Source: Thermonema rossianum DSM 10300
GTDB lineage: Bacteria; Bacteroidota; Bacteroidia; Cytophagales; Thermonemataceae
Assembly (NCBI RefSeq): GCF_000426825.1
Contig: NZ_AUGC01000017.1
Coordinates: 1-53,495, forward strand
Length of the DNA stretch: 53,495 nt
Reading direction: 5' to 3'
Shown here: positions 17,530-26,610 of the stretch, one piece after another
Numbering within the stretch: position 1 is the stretch's first letter
Layout: every line of letters starts with the position of its first letter
The notes under the pieces: model-generated
Databases searched by the model: none
What the model was told of the DNA's origin: nothing
Seen by the model: only the letters and a program-made list of their open reading frames with translations
Made by a program: the position numbers and the translations under genes

Positions 17530-18716
17530 TGAAATATCCGGTTTTGAAACTGAAAAAGGGGCGGGAACGAGCCGTGTTGCATCGCCACCCTTGGATATTC
17601 TCGGGAGCCATAGCAGAACCCGTAGAAGCCGGCAATGGTGAAATTGTAGAAATTCAAGACTACCATGGAGAACGTTTGGGCTATGGGTTTTTCTCTACCC
17701 AAAGCCAAATAGCATGCCGCATCTTTCATTTTAGCCGGGAACTATGTACTATAGACACAGCTTTCTGGCAGCAGAAAGTAGCGGATGCTTATCGTCTGCG
17801 CCGGCGTTTTGTCATCAGTGACCATACCAATGCTTACCGCTTGATTCATGCCGAAGGGGATGGCTTCCCCGGCGTGATTGTGGATGTGTATCATGAGGTG
17901 GCTGTTGTTCAGGTCCTTATCAAAGGCGTGGAGCATCTATTGCCTGCTTTGGCAGAGGTGCTTCTTTCTTATGGCGTCCGCTTTATTTATCTCAATGTCA
18001 AAGAGGTAGCACAGCGCATCGAACAAGTAAGCTTGGAGGAAGGGTGGTATGCGGCTGCACCCGGAAGCCCGGAAGTGGAAATTAAAGAGAACGGTTTGCG
18101 TTTTATCGTGGATGTGGCACGAGGACAAAAAACCGGCTTCTTCTTGGACCAACGCGATAACCGTCGCTTATTGGGAAGTTACAGCCGTGGTATGCGGGTG
18201 CTCAATACATTCAGCTACACCGGTGGTTTTAGCGTATATGCACTGGCACATGGTGCGGAGCTCGTTCACTCGGTAGATATTGCCCCGGCAGTTCTGGAAA
18301 CGGCGGCGCGTAATGTGGCATTGAACGAATTGCCACAGGAAAAGCATGCCTCTTTTGCCATGGATGGCTTCAAATACCTTGAAAAACAAACACCTGACCA
18401 TTTTTATGATATCATAGTATTGGACCCGCCGGCTTTTGCCAAGAATGCGCGTGCTGTGCCCAATGCCATGCGTGGATACAAAGCGCTCAACCTGCTGGCA
18501 TTTAGAAAAATAAAGCCCGGTGGTTTGGTCTTTACTTTTTCGTGTTCCGGCAACATAGACAAAGACATGTTCCGCAAGGCGGTATTTGCCGGTGCAGCCG
18601 ACGCGCGACGTGACGTGCGCATCCTTCACCAGCTTACGCAGCCCATTGACCATCCCGTAAATATTTATCACCCGGAAGGGGAGTATCTCAAAGGGTTGGT
18701 GTTGTACGTAGAATAA
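17529..18716 (+). CDS. rlmI: RlmI-like class I SAM-dependent rRNA cytosine methyltransferase
   Basis: A 395-residue protein with an N-terminal PUA-like RNA-binding domain (about 1-75; Leu-Lys-Lys-Gly-Arg-Glu-Arg then His-Pro-Trp-Ile-Phe-Ser-Gly-Ala). A central EEHEE-type region follows, then a C-terminal Rossmann methyltransferase. SAM and catalytic motifs are Asn-Thr-Phe-Ser-Tyr-Thr-Gly-Gly-Phe, Ser-Val-Asp-Ile, Leu-Asp-Pro-Pro-Ala-Phe and the cysteine motif Phe-Ser-Cys-Ser. This is the RlmI family, which makes 5-methylcytosine in 23S rRNA. The exact target base is inferred from E. coli. The ATG overlaps the upstream TGA by one base. Confidence 0.88.
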   Translation: MKYPVLKLKKGRERAVLHRHPWIFSGAIAEPVEAGNGEIVEIQDYHGERLGYGFFSTQSQIACRIFHFSRELCTIDTAFWQQKVADAYRLRRRFVISDHTNAYRLIHAEGDGFPGVIVDVYHEVAVVQVLIKGVEHLLPALAEVLLSYGVRFIYLNVKEVAQRIEQVSLEEGWYAAAPGSPEVEIKENGLRFIVDVARGQKTGFFLDQRDNRRLLGSYSRGMRVLNTFSYTGGFSVYALAHGAELVHSVDIAPAVLETAARNVALNELPQEKHASFAMDGFKYLEKQTPDHFYDIIVLDPPAFAKNARAVPNAMRGYKALNLLAFRKIKPGGLVFTFSCSGNIDKDMFRKAVFAGAADARRDVRILHQLTQPIDHPVNIYHPEGEYLKGLVLYVE

Positions 18717-18746
18717 GAAAAAGCAGGGTGCCGGAGCACTCTGCTT
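18715..18746 (-). terminator. Terminator between convergent genes, oriented for the minus strand
   Basis: An 11-bp stem with one G-U pair (18721-18731 with 18736-18746) and a CGGA loop. On the minus strand it is followed by a T-rich run (complement of 18715-18720), so it serves the gene at 18773-19192. It may also slow the opposing methyltransferase transcript. Confidence 0.65.
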
Positions 18747-18772
18747 GCAATCGTTGTAAGGTGCCGGATTGA

Positions 18773-19192
18773 TTATGCGTGCTGCTCGAGAAGCCATTGG
18801 CGGGCTTGCTCGCGATCGTCGAAATATTCAATGAGGAAACCGGCATCTTCTGCTTCTTCAAAAGTCTGCTCGTAAGATACCTGTGTGAAAAGGTCTTTGC
18901 TCAGCAACACGGCAAAACGGGTAACCCCCATTTCTATCAACTTGGCAAATACATTTTGATTGTGCCATTCTTGCAATTCCGGACTAACCACATACATGGC
19001 ATTGACGGCGTCAATAAATATTTTGTCTGTTTTGCCCCGGTAAGGCTGTGCCGCCTTCAGAATGTCGCGGAATTCCTGTTTGTAAATGTCATCATTCATA
19101 TACTCACTTTCCGGAAGCCATATCTCTTCAAAGATACTGAGTTCCGGATTGTAGAGAACCCGTTGATACTTGCTTTCATAAATAGTTTCCAT
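18773..19192 (-). CDS. SpoIIAA/STAS-like small cytoplasmic protein
   Basis: A 139-residue soluble protein. It begins Met-Glu-Thr-Ile-Tyr-Glu-Ser-Lys-Tyr, contains an alternating strand/helix pattern with Lys-Ile-Phe-Ile-Asp-Ala-Val-Asn-Ala-Met-Tyr-Val, and ends with Tyr-Phe-Asp-Asp-Arg-Glu-Gln-Ala-Arg-Gln-Trp-Leu. That closing pattern, an acidic turn followed by an Ala-x-x-Trp-Leu helix, is typical of SpoIIAA-like/STAS-fold proteins in Bacteroidota. Function is unknown. It is transcribed alone, away from DUF5522 and toward the methyltransferase gene, with its own terminator. The 158 bases upstream are very AT-rich and hold no promoter that fits well. Confidence 0.6.
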   Translation of the reverse strand: METIYESKYQRVLYNPELSIFEEIWLPESEYMNDDIYKQEFRDILKAAQPYRGKTDKIFIDAVNAMYVVSPELQEWHNQNVFAKLIEMGVTRFAVLLSKDLFTQVSYEQTFEEAEDAGFLIEYFDDREQARQWLLEQHA

Positions 19193-19333
19193 AAGAAGAA
19201 AATTTTCCTTACTTAAAGTTTGTAAAAAATCTCCCTCAAGTTATACAAAAATTTGGCTTGTGAATCGTGGGTGTAATAATATTTTGCTATTTTTCTATTG
19301 TTTTTTAATAAATTCCAATTTTGTTGTTTTTTT

Positions 19334-19339
19334 AAGGAG
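19334..19339 (+). promoter_or_regulatory. Shine-Dalgarno-like sequence before the DUF5522 gene
   Basis: AAGGAG sits 11 bases before the ATG at 19351. A clear Shine-Dalgarno sequence is uncommon in this window. It also lies directly against an in-frame GTG at 19339, which is too close to be used, so it supports the ATG. Confidence 0.4.
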
Positions 19340-19350
19340 TGGGAAGCAAA

Positions 19351-19524
19351 ATGAAAAGACACAAAAAAAGCCCCCCTTTGCAGGAGGGCATTGATTATTA
19401 TTTTAATGAGCAGGGTTTTATGGTGCTTACCGAACATTATTTACGCAAGCGAGGGTATTGCTGCAAAAACGGATGTAAGCATTGTCCTTACGGCTTTAGA
19501 AAAGCGACTCAACGCAAAATATAA
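19351..19524 (+). CDS. DUF5522 family protein
   Basis: A 57-residue protein with a conserved core: Asp-Tyr-Tyr-Phe-Asn-Glu-Gln-Gly-Phe-Met-Val-Leu-Thr, then Arg-Gly-Tyr-Cys-Cys-Lys-Asn-Gly-Cys-Lys-His-Cys-Pro-Tyr-Gly. The four cysteines and one histidine in CC-x3-C-x2-C spacing look metal-binding. This is the small DUF5522 family of Bacteroidota; its function is unknown. Its 3' end overlaps the 3' end of the opposing PorU2-like gene by 16 bases. Confidence 0.85.
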   Translation: MKRHKKSPPLQEGIDYYFNEQGFMVLTEHYLRKRGYCCKNGCKHCPYGFRKATQRKI

Positions 19525-22500
19525 AGCTTGCCGAAGCCTTCTTTGAAAGCCCGGTCGCCGGCAGTTGCTCTCAGGGGCACCATCTTTCCATGAAGACGCA
19601 CCAGCACACGGTATAAATACACCCCATTGGCCAGGCGGTCGCCATACTCGTCGGTGCCATCCCATGCGTATTGGGTGATATTGTGTCCAATATGAATAGG
19701 TCCTATTTCATCCTGCGTGATTTCCCTGACTACTTTTCCGGTAACTGTCATGATTTGAATCTTTATTTCTTCGGGTACCTCTTTGCCCGTAAGGGTGAAT
19801 ATAAACCGGCAGTTGCTTGAGAAAGGGTTGGGGTAAGGGTAAAAGTGCGAAATGGTGGATTCGTTGATGACTTCAAACTCTACTTCGTAGGGCTGTGTGC
19901 CTGCTGCATTTCCTTTGGCATCGGTGCCTTGCACACGCAGGGCATGCACGCCATCTTCCAAATCTTGTGCCTGGTACTCTACGACAAACTCCCCTTCTTT
20001 GGCAGTCCATTGCACTTGTGGATTAGAAAAATAAATGCGCTCGAAGGTGCAGCCCTCGCAAGGGCGGCGCAGTTCAAGGGTCATGCCGCTGGTATCTTGT
20101 TTGATGAGATAGGGGTTGTCGTCGTGCAGGCGCACGCGAATGAGTGCGTTGGGCGATACTATATCGCCATTCATAATGCGGATGCCGTCGAAAGTTACTT
20201 CAAGGTTTGGGTTTTTGTTGTCTTCCAATACCTTAAATTCAAGGTCGAGGCGGTTGTTGTCGTAGTACTGTTCGGCTACCTTTTGCGGGTTCACATACAC
20301 TTTGAGTTTATTGCTGCCTGCCCATTGTTCGGTAGGAATATGAATGGTGAACTTCTCTTGTTGTTTGGGGGCAGGCGCCTTTATTTTAAATGTGTAGGTA
20401 GCGTTTTTGTTTAAAGTGCTGTTTTGAAGGGTGTATTCTACTTCCAGTGAGTCGCTTTCAAAGTATCGTTCAGAAATGTTTTCGAAGACAAAAGGAATAC
20501 TGAGCGGCTCCCCTTCGAGTTTGTCGGGGATTTGGTAGGTGGCAGCCCCGCCGGCGGCTTCTATGTTTAAGAATCCTTCAGCAACACCTTGGTAACGAAC
20601 AATCCACTGTCTTAGTTGTGAAGGCGTCTGATTGGTTTCATCCTTGGTGTTCATGCGCAGGCGTAAATAAGGGTAGGTGTTTACATCGATGCTGCTCAGG
20701 TCTTGCCCACTGAACACATTGGAAAACAACAGTTGTTCCTGCCCATTGAATCGTACGCCGATAACATCGATGGTGGTTTGGTCGGTGACAGGGCTTTCTT
20801 TTGAACGCCATTCAAAGAAAACAGCCCCCCATTGGGCAGCAGGACCAACGAGGGAAGAGGTAACAGTACCACTATTGAAACCACCACCAAGTTGCACCTC
20901 TGCACTGATGGCATCGCCGGTTGGGTTGGTAATGGAAGAAGAAATAACTTCTGCCAAGGCACTGCCCCCTTTCCGTCCGATAAGAATATAGGGGTGGCCG
21001 GTTTGTAAGGTAGCCGTTTGCGCCGGAGAAGCGCCCACCTGCAGCAAGGCGCTTTGTGCGGCTTGCCAGCCGGCCGTAGTTATCTGCCCTTTGCTGAATA
21101 CCACGATATAGTCGCCCACGGGCAAGGTGTTGACATAGGCTTGTAACAGGCCTGCTTGCAGGTCGGCATCCGTAAAAGAGCTGACATAGCCGGGAACGCG
21201 CCCGCACAAACCATGGCTGCTTAGCACATAGGGGTTTTTAGTTTCGGCATCAATAGCCATGACTATCAGCTGGTTGTTGGCGCAGGTGTTGTTAGGATAG
21301 TTGAAAACAATACCAAAATCATTGATATAGAGCGAGGTGTTGTTTACGTCGGGATGGGCAGCGCCATAGGTTTGTACTTTGATGGTGTTGTTTACCTGGG
21401 CAAATTTCCATTGCCGGCTGCCAAAGTCTTTTTCTATCTGTTGGTCTATGCTTTTTCTGAATTGATAGAAATGACGTTGTGCCCATCCTTCGGGGCTGTT
21501 TTTGATGTAGGTAAAAGAGCTTTCACTCCATAGGGCATTGGGGTTCGATACCGCATTGGCCAAATTTACACGCCAGAAATACACCAAGCTGTCGGAGGGG
21601 TATTGGTCGGTCAGCAGGTTGACTTCCCAGGTAGCCGTGCCACCTTGTAGTGGGCGGGTAGCTGTTTGTTTGGCAGGGCTGTTGAAAAAGGCGGTAGTAT
21701 CTATTTCAAAAACTACTTCGGCAGCATCGTTGGCCAGCAGGTTGCTTCCTTGGGCAATCAGCTTGACAGGTTGTTGTGAAACAATACTGTACTCGGCCGG
21801 GAAACGGGCAATGACTGCAATGCCCGGCAGGTTGTATTCCAACACGGCGATGTTGTTGTTTTCGTTGAACTCTTCGATTTCCGATAAGCCGTCGATTTCT
21901 ACTTCAAAGCGGTTCAAGCCGGCCGTGTTGATGTCTTCCGGTTGATAGACCGTGATGCTGAGGGTATCGAAGCGCTCTACCGGTCCATATTTTTGTATGG
22001 GATAGAAGACCTGTGTACTGCCATCGGGGAAAGTGCGGGTTACCTTTACTGAAAAGTTCTGATTGCTGTGCTTCCCTACAGAGGCAACTACCAGCTTCAA
22101 GCGCAGCGAGTCGCTTTGAGCCGCAGGCGCACCTTGGTCAAAAGACTCCAGCGAAAGCCATGCATTTTGCGTACACAGGTCGGGTAGGTTGGGACCAATC
22201 AGACGCAGGGCGGGATCGCCTTGAAGAGTCATTTGCTGCACATGTGCCAAGTCGATACCGGGACTTAGTCCCGGGCCATAGCTCTGTGCCACGTATTGGT
22301 CTATTTTGCCTACCGGGTCACTGAATGATACATCTTGTGCAAAAGCGATGCTATACCAGCGGGTAGAATAATTGTGCAACCAGGCTGCGCCTCCCAATGA
22401 GGTATTGGCTTTCCATGCAATAGCTCCCCGGTTGGGGGTGTAAAGCCAGTCATTGGCTAAGGTCGTCTTGGCAGAGTACACATCGCCCAGGCTGCAGCCA

Positions 22501-24515
22501 TTGGCTAAAATCATAGGGTATTTGCCTTGATTGCGATAGCCGTTGCCGTCAACAGAGGCAAAGCCTATATCTATATCGGTAAGTGTGGCCGCAGAGTGCC
22601 CGAAGAAAGTAACTAAGGCTACGCCCCGGTTCACTTCTTCCGCTATGTTGATAAACTCAACGGCTTCTGTACTTTTCTTGGATACTGTCTTTACTTCAGC
22701 ATGCAGATAATCACCTTCGGCAATGCTTTTATAAAAATCGACAAACGAGCGGAAAGCGTTTTGCTCGCTCACACTGACGCCCCCACTCAGGTGAATGAGG
22801 CGCTTGCGCCAGTATGCACAACTTGTACTTTCATGCGCCTTCACTTTGTCGAGGTAAGCGGCCACTTCCTCTGCACTTTTGCAACTGATGCGCCCCGTGG
22901 GAATAGCCGGTGCATAGGGATAAGCCGGGTCAAAGCCGGCAGTAAAGGGCAGGTCAGAGCCGGGGTAGCCCCAAGTGGGAATCAAGTTTCGTGCAAAATC
23001 AGCAGGGTTGCTACGTATGTTCAAAGCTGTGGATACGTTGCCGAATGCAACATCGCGAAAAGGAAGGGTGACGCCCTCACCAATGAGAAAGAGAAAATCC
23101 GGGTTTCCGTTGTCGTACATATAGCGTGCAAAACGGCGGATGGCCAAAGGGCTGGTTTCGCCGTAGTTAAATTGGTCATACAGTGTGTAGATACTCATTA
23201 CCAATGGGGCATAACTTCCCCCTTCGGGCGAAGCCCTATAGGCTGCGTAGGCTGCTACGGGGTCGTTGTATCCGCCGGCCGGTTGCATCAGCCGGGGGTG
23301 CGATACAATAAGGTAATTATAAGCCGAAGGGTTGATTTGTACGAAGTTTGCCGGCTCCACACCGGCTATGTTGAGTGTATTGTTCTGTAGAAAAAATTTG
23401 CGGGCAGAGCCGGCGGCAGGCAAGACCGCAGTGCCGGCATTCAACACAAACTCTTCTATATTGTAAGGGTCGGTAATGTGAAACAAACGGCTTCCGGCAG
23501 GAATATTATTGAGGGTAACGGTAGAGGCAGCTGCTTGTGCAGGTACTTCAAAATAGAGCTCGCTGCTTTGAGCATCCCAGCTTTTGGGATAACGCAGGCG
23601 CACATATACTACCGAAGCACTGGTGCCGTTGGTAGAAGTATTGCGAACACGCACATTGAAGGTGCCGTTGCTTCCGGGGAAATCGCTCCACTCGAGTGTT
23701 TGGGTAAAAGTGTTGGGGGTGTAGTTGGCTACATTCAAGCTGCCTATGGTGCGATAGCTTCCGCCGCTTCCCACATCGATACTGAGCGTGCTGGTGTAAT
23801 ATCTTCGACTGACAAGCTTTATTTCGAGGGTGGGTTTATCGGACACACCATAGGCCGCACTTTGAATAGTAAAGCTAAATACACGGTTGCTGCCCGCATT
23901 GATAGGCGTACTTGCCCATCCTTCGCCTACGTCGTAGCTGCTGATGAATACATAACTTCCCGTGATAACATAATTTCTGCCGGGTGAACACTGCTCGGCA
24001 GGCACCTGCAGACTTTCTGCCCAGCCATAAGGAAGCGAAGAATAGCCGCTATTGGGCAGGTTGTTTTGTGTAATGCGCTTGCCATTGCCGGCGTCCAGAC
24101 GGTAGGTGAGAAAATAGGCGCTGGTGTCGCTGTGCAAATTATAGTAAGGGTTCAAATGGTTGGCGAGGGTGGGGTAATACAGTTCGGCATCGTTGGTGCC
24201 GTCATTTTTTCTTCCGTAAAACTCGATGTAGTCGCCGCTGTCAAAGCTGCCATCCTGCTCGCCGTTGACGTAGATAGCCATCTCTTGGCCACGATGAAAG
24301 AGTTGTATTTTACGTGGGTCTATGCTTGCAGTAGGAAAACCGGCAGCAGCCAATTCGGCACTGCTTATGCGATACCAGCCGTCTTGTACCACTTTCAGCT
24401 TCCAGTAGCTTTGGTTGTAATTGATCCATTCATTGCCATATTGCGCTTGCAGGCAGAAGGGAAGCGCAAGGAAGAGGAACCACCGGATAAGATGTTGTAT
24501 TGCCGACTGTATCAT
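19509..24515 (-). CDS. porU2: PorU2-type C25 cysteine peptidase, type IX secretion sortase-like
   Basis: A 1668-residue exported protein. The ATG at 24515 gives a signal peptide ending Cys-Leu-Gln-Ala-Gln, four bases after the upstream stop. The N-terminal domain begins Tyr-Gly-Asn-Glu-Trp-Ile-Asn, followed by Gly-Trp-Tyr-Arg-Ile. The C25 (gingipain-type) peptidase domain spans roughly 430-790, with catalytic His640 in Phe-Phe-Gly-His-Ser and Cys674 in Ala-Asn-Gly-Cys-Ser-Leu-Gly. A long region of Ig-like/CARDB-type beta domains follows. The end resembles a sorting or FlgD-like domain (Tyr-Pro-Asn-Pro-Phe-Ser ... Gly-Val-Tyr-Leu-Tyr-Arg). Classical PorU is nearer 1100-1200 residues; this length fits the PorU2 group. 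It is paired with a PorV2-like gene. Confidence 0.82.
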   Translation of the reverse strand: MIQSAIQHLIRWFLFLALPFCLQAQYGNEWINYNQSYWKLKVVQDGWYRISSAELAAAGFPTASIDPRKIQLFHRGQEMAIYVNGEQDGSFDSGDYIEFYGRKNDGTNDAELYYPTLANHLNPYYNLHSDTSAYFLTYRLDAGNGKRITQNNLPNSGYSSLPYGWAESLQVPAEQCSPGRNYVITGSYVFISSYDVGEGWASTPINAGSNRVFSFTIQSAAYGVSDKPTLEIKLVSRRYYTSTLSIDVGSGGSYRTIGSLNVANYTPNTFTQTLEWSDFPGSNGTFNVRVRNTSTNGTSASVVYVRLRYPKSWDAQSSELYFEVPAQAAASTVTLNNIPAGSRLFHITDPYNIEEFVLNAGTAVLPAAGSARKFFLQNNTLNIAGVEPANFVQINPSAYNYLIVSHPRLMQPAGGYNDPVAAYAAYRASPEGGSYAPLVMSIYTLYDQFNYGETSPLAIRRFARYMYDNGNPDFLFLIGEGVTLPFRDVAFGNVSTALNIRSNPADFARNLIPTWGYPGSDLPFTAGFDPAYPYAPAIPTGRISCKSAEEVAAYLDKVKAHESTSCAYWRKRLIHLSGGVSVSEQNAFRSFVDFYKSIAEGDYLHAEVKTVSKKSTEAVEFINIAEEVNRGVALVTFFGHSAATLTDIDIGFASVDGNGYRNQGKYPMILANGCSLGDVYSAKTTLANDWLYTPNRGAIAWKANTSLGGAAWLHNYSTRWYSIAFAQDVSFSDPVGKIDQYVAQSYGPGLSPGIDLAHVQQMTLQGDPALRLIGPNLPDLCTQNAWLSLESFDQGAPAAQSDSLRLKLVVASVGKHSNQNFSVKVTRTFPDGSTQVFYPIQKYGPVERFDTLSITVYQPEDINTAGLNRFEVEIDGLSEIEEFNENNNIAVLEYNLPGIAVIARFPAEYSIVSQQPVKLIAQGSNLLANDAAEVVFEIDTTAFFNSPAKQTATRPLQGGTATWEVNLLTDQYPSDSLVYFWRVNLANAVSNPNALWSESSFTYIKNSPEGWAQRHFYQFRKSIDQQIEKDFGSRQWKFAQVNNTIKVQTYGAAHPDVNNTSLYINDFGIVFNYPNNTCANNQLIVMAIDAETKNPYVLSSHGLCGRVPGYVSSFTDADLQAGLLQAYVNTLPVGDYIVVFSKGQITTAGWQAAQSALLQVGASPAQTATLQTGHPYILIGRKGGSALAEVISSSITNPTGDAISAEVQLGGGFNSGTVTSSLVGPAAQWGAVFFEWRSKESPVTDQTTIDVIGVRFNGQEQLLFSNVFSGQDLSSIDVNTYPYLRLRMNTKDETNQTPSQLRQWIVRYQGVAEGFLNIEAAGGAATYQIPDKLEGEPLSIPFVFENISERYFESDSLEVEYTLQNSTLNKNATYTFKIKAPAPKQQEKFTIHIPTEQWAGSNKLKVYVNPQKVAEQYYDNNRLDLEFKVLEDNKNPNLEVTFDGIRIMNGDIVSPNALIRVRLHDDNPYLIKQDTSGMTLELRRPCEGCTFERIYFSNPQVQWTAKEGEFVVEYQAQDLEDGVHALRVQGTDAKGNAAGTQPYEVEFEVINESTISHFYPYPNPFSSNCRFIFTLTGKEVPEEIKIQIMTVTGKVVREITQDEIGPIHIGHNITQYAWDGTDEYGDRLANGVYLYRVLVRLHGKMVPLRATAGDRAFKEGFGKLYILR

Positions 24516-24519
24516 GATG

Positions 24520-25584
24520 TTATTTGTTAAAGCCTGCTTTGAGTGAAAAGACGTGAGAATACAAACCTTCAGCATTATCGCCCAAGTCCGTAAGGGCATA
24601 ATCTATGGTGAAGCGTTTGAGGCGGAAGCCGGCACCAAAATTGATTTGGTAGGTCCACGAGCGGCTGCCGTCAAAGTCTTTGATTTGCTGAAAGTTGCCG
24701 GCACCAAAACGCACATACACCATTTTTTGATAGTCCAGCTCAATGCCCAGTGAGGGGTCTATGGATACGGTGTGGCTGCGTATTAAAGTGTTGCGCATGC
24801 CATCAAAGGTGAGTGGCAACTCGATTTGGGGCAATATGCCGAACTGTTTCCACCGGAACTGCCGTGCAATGCCCACCTGCAAGCGGGGCAGGGTGATTTC
24901 CACCGAGTTTTTGGGAATCTCATTGCCGGTTTGGGCATACACATCGTAAAGCAATGCCACATTGTGGCTCCAGGTGGTGTAGGTGCCCGTAATATCGCGC
25001 GCCATGGCGCCAAACTGCCATTGTCCGCGCCGGTACTGCATGCCCATGTCCAAGCCAAAGCCCCAGGCGGTGGCAAAGTCGCCGGCTTGCCGGTAAATGA
25101 TTTTGAAATTGCTTCCCCAGCTTAAGCCTTCCACGCTTGTTTTTTTGGCATAGGAAAGCAGAAAGGCGTAGTCTGAAGCTGAAAAATAACGTATGTTGTT
25201 GTAGTTGATGGCACCGTTGGCATCGTAAATGAAGCGCGTATCGGGGATGTCGTCCACGCCGAAGCGAATCAATGAAACGCCCAGGCGGCTGCTGCTGTCT
25301 ATGCTCGTGGTGAAGCCCATATAATCGTACTGTGCGATGCCGGCAAAATATTCGGCATGTGTAAGCGCCCCTTCATATTGATATGAAGTGTGCATCAGGC
25401 CGGCAGGATTCCAATAACCGGCGGTTACATCAGATACGGTGGCGGTTTGTGCATTCGACAACGCCATGGCCCGCGCATTTACACCTATATTCAAAAACTC
25501 GTTGCTGTACTTTGGCGTGTTTTGGGCAATTCCCACGCTTCCACTTAAAGAACACAGCAGCAGAAATACAAATCTTCGAAGCAT
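24520..25584 (-). CDS. porV2: PorV2-like outer membrane protein (PorV/PorQ family)
   Basis: A 354-residue FadL-fold-like barrel. The signal peptide ends near Gly-Ile-Ala-Gln. The mature start contains Leu-Asn-Ile-Gly-Val-Asn-Ala-Arg-Ala-Met-Ala-Leu-Ser-Asn-Ala and then Tyr-Trp-Asn-Pro-Ala-Gly-Leu, the hallmark of the PorV/PorQ family. PorV shuttles type IX cargo to the PorU sortase at the cell surface. Here a PorU2-like gene follows after four bases, so the two probably work as a pair. The last residues are Leu-Lys-Ala-Gly-Phe-Asn-Lys. It may be co-transcribed with yicC, 56 bases upstream. Confidence 0.82.
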   Translation of the reverse strand: MLRRFVFLLLCSLSGSVGIAQNTPKYSNEFLNIGVNARAMALSNAQTATVSDVTAGYWNPAGLMHTSYQYEGALTHAEYFAGIAQYDYMGFTTSIDSSSRLGVSLIRFGVDDIPDTRFIYDANGAINYNNIRYFSASDYAFLLSYAKKTSVEGLSWGSNFKIIYRQAGDFATAWGFGLDMGMQYRRGQWQFGAMARDITGTYTTWSHNVALLYDVYAQTGNEIPKNSVEITLPRLQVGIARQFRWKQFGILPQIELPLTFDGMRNTLIRSHTVSIDPSLGIELDYQKMVYVRFGAGNFQQIKDFDGSRSWTYQINFGAGFRLKRFTIDYALTDLGDNAEGLYSHVFSLKAGFNK

Positions 25585-25640
25585 ATCATTTCTTTATTCT
25601 TCGGGACGGCAATAAGTAAATGAGCGTAGCCACCGGCGCT

Positions 25641-26516
25641 TTACAGTATGTTTTGCACCTGCTCTTTGATACGTTCGAGGGCATCTTTCATGTGCACTAC
25701 ATACTGCTGAATTTGCGCATCATTGGCTTTAGAGCCAATGGTATTGATTTCCCTGCCTATTTCCTGGCAAAGAAAGTTAAGCTTTTTTCCTTGACTTTCA
25801 GCGCTGCCCATCAATTTACGAAAATACTGCAGGTGGTTTTGCAAACGCACCTTTTCTTCGCTGATATCGAGACGTTCGATGTAGTAAATCATTTCTTGCT
25901 CGAAGCGATTCGGGTCGAAGTGGTCGTTCTGGGCAATTTCCTGCAGGTGCTTTTGAATACGCTCGCGTATGTGTTGTATGCGCTGTGGGTCCAAGGTGTT
26001 GATTTCCTGCAAGTAGTGTTCTATTCTATCCAGCTCGTCGTTGATTTGGCGGCTGAGCGCTTCGCCTTCTTGGCGCCGGAACTGTGTGCATTGCTCAATG
26101 GCTTGTTCTACAACGGCAAGCAGTTGCTGCCACTCTTCATCACGCAGGCTGTCTTCTTCCTGTTTGTTGAGGTTTTCGGTTTTCTGAATCACCAGGCGTA
26201 AAAGATCTTGTTTGTCGGCTTGCAGACGGTCGGCAAGGGCTTCCAATTGGCGATAGGCCTGGGTGATTAAGGTTTCATCGAGCTGAAGCGGATTTTCCAA
26301 GTCGATGCGTTCAAAGTCGATACTCATCTGCACCTTACCGCGTACCAATTTTTGCTGAATCAGGTTGCGCAGTGCTATTTCTTTGCTGTTGAGCAGGCGC
26401 CCGCTGCGCAGGTTGAGGTCCAGGTACTTGGAGTTCAGTGTTTTTACTTCCACTTTGATGTAAAGATGGGCGTCTTGGTACTCGGCACGCCCATAGCCCG
26501 TCATGGATAATAGCAT
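25641..26516 (-). CDS. yicC: YicC/YloC family endoribonuclease
   Basis: A 291-residue protein with the family opening Met-Thr-Gly-Tyr-Gly-Arg-Ala-Glu and Glu-Val-Lys-Thr-Leu-Asn-Ser-Lys-Tyr-Leu-Asp. A long helical middle carries the C-terminal signature Glu-Ile-Gly-Arg-Glu-Ile-Asn-Thr-Ile-Gly-Ser-Lys-Ala. YicC proteins are RNA endonucleases linked to sRNA turnover in E. coli. The gene is divergent from purQ and lies upstream of porV2. Length is normal. Confidence 0.92.
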   Translation of the reverse strand: MLLSMTGYGRAEYQDAHLYIKVEVKTLNSKYLDLNLRSGRLLNSKEIALRNLIQQKLVRGKVQMSIDFERIDLENPLQLDETLITQAYRQLEALADRLQADKQDLLRLVIQKTENLNKQEEDSLRDEEWQQLLAVVEQAIEQCTQFRRQEGEALSRQINDELDRIEHYLQEINTLDPQRIQHIRERIQKHLQEIAQNDHFDPNRFEQEMIYYIERLDISEEKVRLQNHLQYFRKLMGSAESQGKKLNFLCQEIGREINTIGSKANDAQIQQYVVHMKDALERIKEQVQNIL

Positions 26517-26610
26517 ATGAATGAATGTTTAAAAAATGACTTGTTTGGTTTTTTAAAAAACACGGAAAAAGCCCTAAATTGCCATCAATTTAACAACAAA
26601 TTCAAGAGAA

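Noticed and set aside
18736-18746. Terminator reading for the plus-strand methyltransferase
   Set aside because: No T-run follows the stem on the plus strand; the T-run is on the minus-strand side.
20677-20991. Plus-strand open frame inside the PorU2-like gene
   Set aside because: It is antisense to the coding region and shows no start context or domain.
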